Shown piece by piece: positions 1-5,194 of a stretch of DNA of 10,532 nucleotides. The first letter of the stretch is position 1; every line of letters starts with the position of its first letter. The notes under the pieces are model-generated. The model ran no database searches, was not told where the DNA came from, and was given only the letters and a program-made list of their open reading frames with translations. The translations under genes and the position numbers were made by a program. Source of the DNA: DASXRC01 sp036506795 (GTDB taxonomy: Bacteria; Actinomycetota; Actinomycetes; Mycobacteriales; Micromonosporaceae); NCBI GenBank assembly GCA_036506795.1, contig DASXRC010000072.1:1-10532 (forward strand). The letters are read 5' to 3'.

Positions 1-13
1 GGGCCGCGTTTGG

Positions 14-463
14 ATGGCTGCGGCCCGGAAGGGGGTGTTGACGGTGGCGGGGTTGGTCGACGCCGAGCACGGGCGCACCCCCTTCGGAATCGACCTGGCG
101 CTCGGGACGGTCGCGATGGTCGCGGCCGTCGCCGTGGCCGCACCGTTCCCGGGTATCCCGGCCCGCGTGGTGATCGTCTCACTCGCGCTAGGGGTGTTCA
201 CGGCCTTCGTCGATGACCCGCGCGCCGCCGCCCCGGTCGCCGTTCTCGGCTACCTGCTCTTCGACGGATTCCTCGTGAATCGATTCGGCGACCTCACCTG
301 GAGCGGTACAACGAGTGTGTGGCCTGTCGCCGCTTTCCTGGCGGCGGTCGGTCTCGGGCTGGGGTGGCGATGGCTCCGCCGCGCCAGGGCGCGTGCGGCA
401 TTCGCCGCCGACCTGGCCGAAGTACTCGGAGCCGAAGACAGCGATCGCTCGGGTCATCCGTGA
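14..463 (+). CDS. Small multi-pass membrane protein next to kdpD, DUF4118-like
   Basis: I do not recognise this 149-residue protein by name. Four hydrophobic stretches are visible at about residues 26-45, 50-66, 71-88 and 102-120, followed by an Arg-rich turn (WRWLRRARARA) and a short polar C-terminal tail, so it should be an integral membrane protein with a cytoplasmic tail by the positive-inside rule. The layout, including a loop LVNRFGDLTWSG after the third helix, resembles the four-helix DUF4118 sensor module of KdpD, where the matching loop reads FFFTPPVHTWTI; this is an eye comparison only. The ATG at 14 has no clear ribosome binding site and the frame is open to the window edge, so the true start may lie upstream. 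It ends 98 bases before kdpD on the same strand and may be co-transcribed with it. A role in potassium sensing is inference from position. Confidence 0.6.
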   Translation: MAAARKGVLTVAGLVDAEHGRTPFGIDLALGTVAMVAAVAVAAPFPGIPARVVIVSLALGVFTAFVDDPRAAAPVAVLGYLLFDGFLVNRFGDLTWSGTTSVWPVAAFLAAVGLGLGWRWLRRARARAAFAADLAEVLGAEDSDRSGHP

Positions 464-545
464 GCCGGGTGTGAACGTGCTCGAGCCCAACCAGGCGGTG
501 GATCGCGACTGTCCCGGGCGCACCTGACGGCCATGAGCCGGCCCC

Positions 546-554
546 GAGAGAGGA
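546..554 (+). promoter_or_regulatory. Ribosome binding site of kdpD
   Basis: The purine run GAGAGAGGA sits 7 bases before the ATG at 562 and fixes that start. The KdpD N-terminal domain also begins directly there, with the Walker A loop at residues 11-19. Confidence 0.7.
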
Positions 555-561
555 TCTAGTC

Positions 562-3177
562 ATGGCACGTGGCCAGCTGCGCATCTATCTCGGGGCCGCC
601 CCCGGCGTGGGCAAGACCTTCGCCATGCTCGAGGAGGCCCACCGGCGCAAGAGCCGGGGCACCGACGTGGCGGTCGGTTTCGTGGAGCCGCACGGTCGGC
701 GCCTCACCGAAGAGATGATCGGCGACCTGGAGGTCGTACAGCGGCGCATCCTGGAATATCGCGGAACCTCCTCCACCGAGATGGACGTCGAGGCGGTGTT
801 GGCACGACGGCCCGAGGTCGCGGTCGTGGACGAGCTGGCACACACCAACGTGCCCGGCTCCCGCAACGCCAAGCGCTGGCAGGACATCCAGGAGTTGCTG
901 GACGCCGGCATCACCGTGCTCTCCACGGTGAACATCCAGCACCTTGAGTCGTTCAACGACGTCTTCGAGCAGATCACCGGCATCGCCCAGCGGGAGACCA
1001 TTGCGGATCAGTTCGTGCGCGAGGCCGACCAGGTCGAGCTCGTCGACATGACCCCGGAGGCGCTGCGCAGGCGGATGGTGCACGGCAATGTGTACGCGGC
1101 GGAGCAAGTCGACGCGGCGCTCGGTAATTACTTCCGCATCGGCAACCTCACCGCGCTCCGGGAGCTGGCCCTCCTGTGGCTCGCCGACAAGGTCGACGAA
1201 CAGCTCGTCCGATATCGCACGGAACACCGCATCGGCCAGGCGTGGGAGGCCCGGGAGCGGGTCGTGGTCGCGCTGACCGGCGGGCCGGAGGGCGAGACGC
1301 TGATCCGCCGGGCCGCCCGGATCGCGGCCCGGAGCAGGGGGGCCGATCTGCTCGCGGTGCACGTGGCGCGCTCGGACGGGGCGGCCGGCGCCGACCCGGC
1401 GCTGCTCGCGAAGCAGCGAGTGCTCGTCGAGAGCCTCGGCGGCACGTACCACCAGGTTGTCGGCGCGGACATCCCGGCAGCTCTGCTGGACTTCGCTCGC
1501 GGCGTCAACGCCACGCAGCTCGTCCTCGGCGCGAGCCGCCGGGGTCGGTTCGGGCAGATCCTCGCGCCCGGGGTCGGGGTCACGACGACCGCCCTATCCG
1601 GCGCGATCGACGTTCACCTGGTCACGCACGAGCAGGTCGGTCGCGGCCGGCGGCCGGCACTCCTGGCCGGCACGACCGCCCTGTCCCCTCGCCGGCGGAC
1701 GGTCGGGTTCGGCCTCGCCGTATTCGGGCTGCCGCTGCTGACGTACGCCTTGCACCTGCTCCGCCACGAGCTGACCCTGCCCAGCGACATCCTGCTGTTC
1801 CTGGCCGCCGTGGTCGCGGTCGCCCTCGTCGGCGGGTTGTGGCCGGCGCTGGTCGCGGCCGTCGGCGGGTTCATGCTGCTCAACTTCTTCTTCACCCCGC
1901 CGGTCCACACGTGGACCATCGCGGAGCGCGAGAACGTCCTCGCGCTCGTTGTGTTCGTGGTCATCGCCGGGGCGGTCAGTGCGGTGGTCGACCTGGCCGC
2001 GCGCCGCACCCGGCAGGCCGCCCGAGCCAGCGCGGACGCCTCGACGCTCGCCACGGTCGCGGGCAGCGTGCTGCGCGGCGCCCGGCCAGTGACCGCCCTG
2101 CTGGAGCGGCTCCGGGAGACGTTCGGGCTGGAGTCGGTCACGCTGCTCGAGCGCCGCCCGGACGCTCCCCGCGGCCCCGACCGGCAGGGCGATCCCACGG
2201 TGTGGCGGGTGGCGGCGACCGTGGGCGGGACCCCGTCCTTCACGCCGGGCGAGGGCGATGTCGTCGTAGCGATCGACGACGACCTCAGCCTGGCGCTGAA
2301 GGGGCACACGCTGGCCGCGGCCGACCGGCGCGTGGTCGAGGCGTTCGCCGCCCAGGCCGCTATCGCGCTGCGCCAAGAACGGCTGGCCGAGGAGGCCGCG
2401 AAGGCCCGGCCTCTCGCGGAGGCGGACAAGATGCGGACGGCGTTGTTGGCCGCCGTGAGCCACGACCTGCGCAGCCCGCTCTCCTCGGCCAAGGCCGCCG
2501 TCGACAGTCTCCGCAGCCAGGAGGTCGCGTTCAGCGAGGCCGACCGCGACGAGTTGCTGGCCACCGCGGACGAATCGCTGGACCGGCTGGCCCGGTTGGT
2601 CGACAACCTGCTCGACATGAGCCGCCTGCAGGCCGGCGAGCTGGGCGTGTCCGCCACCACGATCTGGCTGGAGGACGCCGTTCCCGGGGCGTTGGACGAG
2701 CTCGGCGAGCCCGGCCGGAACATCTCGGTCCGCATCTCCGACGACCTGCCCGCGGTGAACGCCGACCCTGGCCTGCTCCAGCGGGTGCTGGTCAACGTGG
2801 TCGGCAACGCGCTGCGGTTCAGCCCGCCCGAGCGGCCGCCGCTCATCACCGCGAGCGAACACGACGACGTCGTCGAGCTGCGCGTGATCGATCACGGCCC
2901 GGGCATCCCGGAGGACCAGCGCGACCAGGTATTTCTACCCTTCCAGCGGCTCGGTGACCGCGACAACGACACGGGTGTCGGCCTCGGCCTCGCGCTGTCC
3001 CGCGGGCTGACCGAGGCGATGGGCGGCACCCTCAATCCCGAGACCACTCCCGGCGGCGGGCTGACGATGGTGCTCGCCCTGCCGGTCATCGAACCCCCCG
3101 ACCCCACCGCCGCGCATGCCGCCGAGGCCGCCGACGAGGCCATCCTCCACCGCCTGCACCGGCGCCCGGTCAGCTAG
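562..3177 (+). CDS. kdpD: Sensor histidine kinase KdpD
   Basis: This is the membrane sensor kinase that responds to potassium limitation or osmotic stress and phosphorylates KdpE. The 871 residues have the full family layout. The cytoplasmic KdpD domain has Walker A GAAPGVGKT at 11-19, Walker B ending in D90-E91, and the signature DELAHTN at 90-96. A universal-stress-like domain follows at about 233-355, containing GASRRGRF. Four membrane helices (DUF4118) lie at about 382-400, 408-424, 427-444 and 459-480. A GAF-like region spans about 490-610. The histidine kinase core has the phospho-acceptor H634 in VSHDLRSPLS, N-box N749, G1 box DHGPGIP at 777-783 and G2 box GVGLGL at 805-810. No key residue is missing and the length is normal for the family. 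The stop codon overlaps the kdpE ribosome binding site, so the pair is probably translationally coupled. The kdpFABC pump genes are not in the window. Confidence 0.96.
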   Translation: MARGQLRIYLGAAPGVGKTFAMLEEAHRRKSRGTDVAVGFVEPHGRRLTEEMIGDLEVVQRRILEYRGTSSTEMDVEAVLARRPEVAVVDELAHTNVPGSRNAKRWQDIQELLDAGITVLSTVNIQHLESFNDVFEQITGIAQRETIADQFVREADQVELVDMTPEALRRRMVHGNVYAAEQVDAALGNYFRIGNLTALRELALLWLADKVDEQLVRYRTEHRIGQAWEARERVVVALTGGPEGETLIRRAARIAARSRGADLLAVHVARSDGAAGADPALLAKQRVLVESLGGTYHQVVGADIPAALLDFARGVNATQLVLGASRRGRFGQILAPGVGVTTTALSGAIDVHLVTHEQVGRGRRPALLAGTTALSPRRRTVGFGLAVFGLPLLTYALHLLRHELTLPSDILLFLAAVVAVALVGGLWPALVAAVGGFMLLNFFFTPPVHTWTIAERENVLALVVFVVIAGAVSAVVDLAARRTRQAARASADASTLATVAGSVLRGARPVTALLERLRETFGLESVTLLERRPDAPRGPDRQGDPTVWRVAATVGGTPSFTPGEGDVVVAIDDDLSLALKGHTLAAADRRVVEAFAAQAAIALRQERLAEEAAKARPLAEADKMRTALLAAVSHDLRSPLSSAKAAVDSLRSQEVAFSEADRDELLATADESLDRLARLVDNLLDMSRLQAGELGVSATTIWLEDAVPGALDELGEPGRNISVRISDDLPAVNADPGLLQRVLVNVVGNALRFSPPERPPLITASEHDDVVELRVIDHGPGIPEDQRDQVFLPFQRLGDRDNDTGVGLGLALSRGLTEAMGGTLNPETTPGGGLTMVLALPVIEPPDPTAAHAAEAADEAILHRLHRRPVS

Positions 3178-3180
3178 GAG
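3176..3180 (+). promoter_or_regulatory. Ribosome binding site of kdpE overlapping the kdpD stop
   Basis: AGGAG begins inside the TAG stop of kdpD and lies 11 bases before the GTG at 3192. This supports GTG as the kdpE start and suggests coupling of the two reading frames. Confidence 0.65.
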
Positions 3181-3191
3181 CATCCGCACCC

Positions 3192-3872
3192 GTGACCCGC
3201 ATCCTGGTCGTCGACGACGAGCCGCAGATACTTCGTGCGCTGCGTATCAACCTGCGGGCCCGCAAGTACGACGTCGAGGTCGCGGCCGACGGCGCATCCG
3301 CGCTGCGGGTTGCCGCCACGCAGCGGCCCGATCTCGTCGTGCTCGACCTGGGCCTGCCCGACATGGACGGCGTCGAGGTGATCCGCGGCCTGCGCGGCTG
3401 GACTCCCGTGCCCATCATCGTGCTCTCCGGCCGGGCGGGCAGCGGGGACAAGGTCGCCGCCCTCGACGCCGGCGCGGACGACTACGTCACCAAGCCCTTC
3501 GGGGTCGATGAGCTGCTCGCGCGGATCCGCGCGGTCACCCGGCGCGTGGCCCACGCTGGCAACAGCCCGCCGACCGTGCGCATGGGACAGTTCACTGTGG
3601 ACTTCGCGAACCACGTTGTCGAAGCCGGTGACGGCGACCAGGTGCGGCTGACGCCCACCGAGTGGCACCTGCTGGAGATCCTCGCCCGGAACCCCGGCAA
3701 GCTGGTCAGCCAGCGCCAGCTGCTGCACGACGTGTGGGGTCCGCAGTACGAGCGGGAGAGCCACTACCTGCGCCAGTACATGGCCCAGCTGCGCCGGAAG
3801 TTGGAGGCCGACCCCGCGCGCCCGCAGCACCTGCTCACCGAACCCGGCATGGGCTACCGCTTCCGCCCCTAA
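3192..3872 (+). CDS. kdpE: KdpE, OmpR/PhoB-family response regulator
   Basis: This is the DNA-binding response regulator partnered with KdpD; in the family the phosphorylated form activates kdpFABC. The 226 residues begin at GTG. The receiver domain, about 1-120, has the acidic pair D8-D9, phospho-acceptor D52 in VVLDLGLPD, switch S79 and the conserved K101 in the KPF motif. The C-terminal winged-helix domain, about 133-226, shows LTPTEWHLLE near its start, the recognition-helix region YLRQYMAQLRRKLE, and ends with the typical GMGYRFRP. Length and all signature residues are normal. It lies 14 bases after kdpD on the same strand, so the pair is an operon. The specific name KdpE rests mostly on the adjacent, unmistakable kdpD. 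Confidence 0.94.
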   Translation: MTRILVVDDEPQILRALRINLRARKYDVEVAADGASALRVAATQRPDLVVLDLGLPDMDGVEVIRGLRGWTPVPIIVLSGRAGSGDKVAALDAGADDYVTKPFGVDELLARIRAVTRRVAHAGNSPPTVRMGQFTVDFANHVVEAGDGDQVRLTPTEWHLLEILARNPGKLVSQRQLLHDVWGPQYERESHYLRQYMAQLRRKLEADPARPQHLLTEPGMGYRFRP

Positions 3873-3916
3873 CCCCGCCCTGACGCCGCCCGCCCCTCAC
3901 GCCGCCCTCACACCGT
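3873..3916 (+). other. C-rich, G-poor stretch after kdpE, possible Rho-entry region
   Basis: Of 44 bases, 28 are C and only 8 are G on the coding strand, right after the kdpE stop. A C-over-G skew in untranslated RNA is the usual property of Rho utilisation sites. The nonamer ACGCCGCCC occurs twice. Function is inferred from composition alone. Confidence 0.3.
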
Positions 3917-3975
3917 CGATCATGGGCTTGTTGTCGTTATTCGATCTTCGTTTGACGACAACAAGCCCATGATCG
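3917..3975. repeat. Perfect 21-bp inverted repeat, hairpin with 17-base loop
   Basis: The arms 3917-3937 and 3955-3975 are exact reverse complements (left arm begins CGATCATGGGCTTG), separated by a 17-base loop. The element is clearly less GC-rich than its surroundings. It follows kdpE and precedes the FAH gene, so it could end kdpDE transcription, although no clean T-run follows the right arm. From memory, similar long hairpins with GATCATG ends are scattered between genes in Micromonosporaceae, which would make this a dispersed repeat unit; that needs a genome search. No transposase is present. Confidence 0.85.
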
Positions 3976-3997
3976 GCGCACAAGTGCATGATCGGCG
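3968..3997 (+). repeat. 11-bp direct repeat CATGATCGGCG, two copies
   Basis: CATGATCGGCG occurs at 3968-3978 and again at 3987-3997, a 19-base period. The first copy overlaps the end of the 21-bp inverted repeat. It may be part of the same dispersed element or an operator upstream of the FAH gene. Confidence 0.7.
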
Positions 3998-4000
3998 GGC

Positions 4001-4006
4001 TAGATT
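4001..4006 (+). promoter_or_regulatory. Possible -10 box for the FAH-family gene
   Basis: TAGATT fits the TAnnnT pattern of actinobacterial -10 boxes and lies 48 bases before the GTG start. No recognisable -35 box is found 16-18 bases upstream, so support is weak. Confidence 0.3.
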
Positions 4007-4048
4007 GGCCGGAGTCGCCCGAGCCGACCGCAAGCGAGGAGCGCAGCC

Positions 4049-4837
4049 GTGCGAATTGCCCGTTTTGCCCACGCGAGTGGGATGTCGTTCGGCGTCGTCG
4101 AGGGAGACCCGGCCGTGGGGCCGGGCGCCGCCACCATCGCGGAGATCGACGGACTCCCGTTCGGGCAGATCCGGTTCACGAGCCAGCGGTGGGCCCTGGC
4201 CGACGTGCGGCTGCTCTCGCCGATTCTGCCCAGCAAGGTCGTCTGCGTCGGCCGCAACTACGCCGACCACGCCGCCGAGCACGGGGCGGAGGTCCCGGCG
4301 GAGCCGCTGCTGTTCCTCAAGCCGTCCACGGCCGTGATCGGTCCACGCGACGCGATCAGGCTGCCGCCGCAGTCCAAGCAGGTCGAGCACGAGGCGGAGC
4401 TCGCCGTCGTGATCGGGCCGCCGGGCGCCCGCCGCGCCGACCGGGCCGCCGCCCAGCGCGCGATCTTCGGCTACACCTGCGGGAACGACGTCACCGCCCG
4501 GGACCTGCAGCGATCGGACGGCCAGTGGACGCGGGCGAAGGGCTTCGACTCGTTCTGCCCGCTCGGACCGTGGATCAACACAGACCTCGACGTGTCCGAC
4601 CTCGAGGTGCGATGCGAGGTGAACGAGGAGGTACGCCAGCTCGGTCGCACGAAGGACATGGTTTTCGACGTGCCGACCCTCGTGTCGTACGCCTCACACG
4701 TGATGACGCTCCTGCCCGGTGACGTGATCTTGACAGGCACGCCGGCCGGCGTGAGCCCTATCGTCGCGGGCGACACCGTTTCGGTGCGCGTCGAAGGCAT
4801 TGGCGAACTGGCAAACCCGGTGCTGGCATTGGAGTGA
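4049..4837 (+). CDS. Fumarylacetoacetate hydrolase (FAH) family protein
   Basis: This 262-residue protein is a metal-dependent enzyme of the FAH/FAHD1 fold, a family whose members hydrolyse, decarboxylate or isomerise acyl-pyruvate-type and related oxo-acids in the cytoplasm; the substrate cannot be told from sequence. An N-terminal small domain spans about 1-55. The catalytic domain begins with VCVGRNYADH (65-74) and FLKP (89-92). The expected metal ligands are E115 and E117 in EHEAEL and D147 in GYTCGNDVTARD, and TGTPAGV lies at 229-235. The start is GTG with GAGGAG at 4036-4041, 7 bases upstream. In Mycobacterium the same family sits just before gltX and the tRNA-Gln/Glu genes; here the tRNAs follow directly. 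It is a complete gene, usual length. Exact reaction unknown. Confidence 0.9.
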   Translation: MRIARFAHASGMSFGVVEGDPAVGPGAATIAEIDGLPFGQIRFTSQRWALADVRLLSPILPSKVVCVGRNYADHAAEHGAEVPAEPLLFLKPSTAVIGPRDAIRLPPQSKQVEHEAELAVVIGPPGARRADRAAAQRAIFGYTCGNDVTARDLQRSDGQWTRAKGFDSFCPLGPWINTDLDVSDLEVRCEVNEEVRQLGRTKDMVFDVPTLVSYASHVMTLLPGDVILTGTPAGVSPIVAGDTVSVRVEGIGELANPVLALE

Positions 4838-4852
4838 GGCGCCCGAATGCGG

Positions 4853-4869
4853 CCGCGCCCGAGGCGCGG
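4853..4869 (+). terminator. Hairpin after the FAH-family gene, possible terminator
   Basis: A perfect 7-bp GC stem (4853-4859 with 4863-4869) closes a CGA loop 15 bases after the stop codon, followed by TGGTTTGG, a weak T-containing tail. It may end FAH transcription before the tRNA promoter. Confidence 0.4.
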
Positions 4870-4873
4870 TGGT

Positions 4874-4903
4874 TTGGCCGGGCGCAGCGCGGTCGGGTAT
4901 CGT
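4874..4903 (+). promoter_or_regulatory. Candidate promoter of the tRNA pair
   Basis: TTGGCC at 4874-4879 and TATCGT at 4898-4903 are separated by 18 bases. Transcription would start near 4910, shortly before tRNA-Gln. The boxes match the sigma-70-type consensus only in part. Confidence 0.4.
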
Positions 4904-4909
4904 TCTCTC

Positions 4910-4926
4910 CCGGCGCTGAGCGCCGG
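4910..4926 (+). other. Leader hairpin abutting the 5' end of tRNA-Gln
   Basis: CCGGCGC (4910-4916), loop TGA, GCGCCGG (4920-4926) form a perfect 7-bp stem that ends exactly one base before the mature tRNA begins at 4927. It would stack on the acceptor stem in the precursor and may help RNase P processing. Confidence 0.55.
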
Positions 4927-4998
4927 TGGGGTATGGGGTAATTGGCAGCCCGACGGATTCTGGCTCCGTTAGTCTAGGTTCGAGTCCTGGTACCCCAG
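4927..4998 (+). tRNA. tRNA-Gln (anticodon CTG)
   Basis: The full cloverleaf is readable. The acceptor arm is TGGGGTA (4927-4933) with TACCCCA (4991-4997), and the discriminator is G4998. The D stem is GGG/CCC (4936-4938, 4949-4951). The anticodon stem ACGGA/TCCGT encloses loop TTCTGGC with anticodon CTG at 4960-4962. The T stem CTAGG/CCTGG has loop TTCGAGT. A CCA end is encoded at 4999-5001. In most actinobacteria this tRNA is first charged with glutamate and then amidated by GatCAB. Confidence 0.95.
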
Positions 4999-4999
4999 C

Positions 5000-5057
5000 C
5001 ACCGTTGCCCATCGGAGCAGCGGGCTGGTCTCTGGTAGAGTTCAGCACCGTTGCCCA
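5000..5057 (+). repeat. 12-bp direct repeat CACCGTTGCCCA in the tRNA spacer
   Basis: CACCGTTGCCCA occurs at 5000-5011 and 5046-5057, both between the two tRNA genes. The first copy overlaps the encoded CCA of tRNA-Gln. It may be a leftover of local duplication. Confidence 0.6.
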
Positions 5058-5074
5058 CGGGTAGTGGGAGTCCT

Positions 5075-5147
5075 GGCCCCGTCGTCTAGCGGCCTAGGAC
5101 GCCGCCCTCTCAAGGCGGTGGCGCCGGTTCGAATCCGGTCGGGGCTA
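5075..5147 (+). tRNA. tRNA-Glu (anticodon CTC)
   Basis: The acceptor arm GGCCCCG (5075-5081) pairs with CGGGGCT (5140-5146), the first pair being G-U; the discriminator is A5147. The anticodon stem CCGCC/GGCGG (5102-5106, 5114-5118) encloses loop CTCTCAA with anticodon CTC at 5109-5111. The T stem GCCGG/CCGGT encloses TTCGAAT. No CCA is encoded, unlike the preceding tRNA-Gln. It lies 76 bases downstream of tRNA-Gln and is probably in the same transcript. Confidence 0.95.
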
Positions 5148-5152
5148 CAGAC

Positions 5153-5182
5153 CGAGGTCCACGTCAATCGACGTGGACCTCG
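5153..5182. terminator. Terminator hairpin shared by the tRNAs and the convergent DUF3352 gene
   Basis: The perfect 13-bp stem CGAGGTCCACGTC (5153-5165) with 5170-5182 has an AATC loop and is followed by TTTCGT on the plus strand. It lies 6 bases after tRNA-Glu and 12 bases beyond the stop codon of the convergent minus-strand gene. Being symmetric, it can serve both directions. Confidence 0.75.
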
Positions 5183-5194
5183 TTTCGTCGGGGT

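Noticed and set aside
1594..2895. Long minus-strand open frames opposite kdpD (also 556-1452 and 1614-2849)
   Set aside because: They are Arg/Pro/Ala-rich shadows produced by the high GC content; kdpD on the plus strand carries all domain motifs.
1176..2957. Plus-strand 593-codon open frame inside kdpD
   Set aside because: Frame-shifted reading of kdpD, extremely rich in Arg and Gly with no domain pattern.
3917..3975. Insertion sequence or MITE with terminal repeats
   Set aside because: Only a 17-base loop lies between the arms, with no transposase and no evident target-site duplication; kept as a hairpin repeat.
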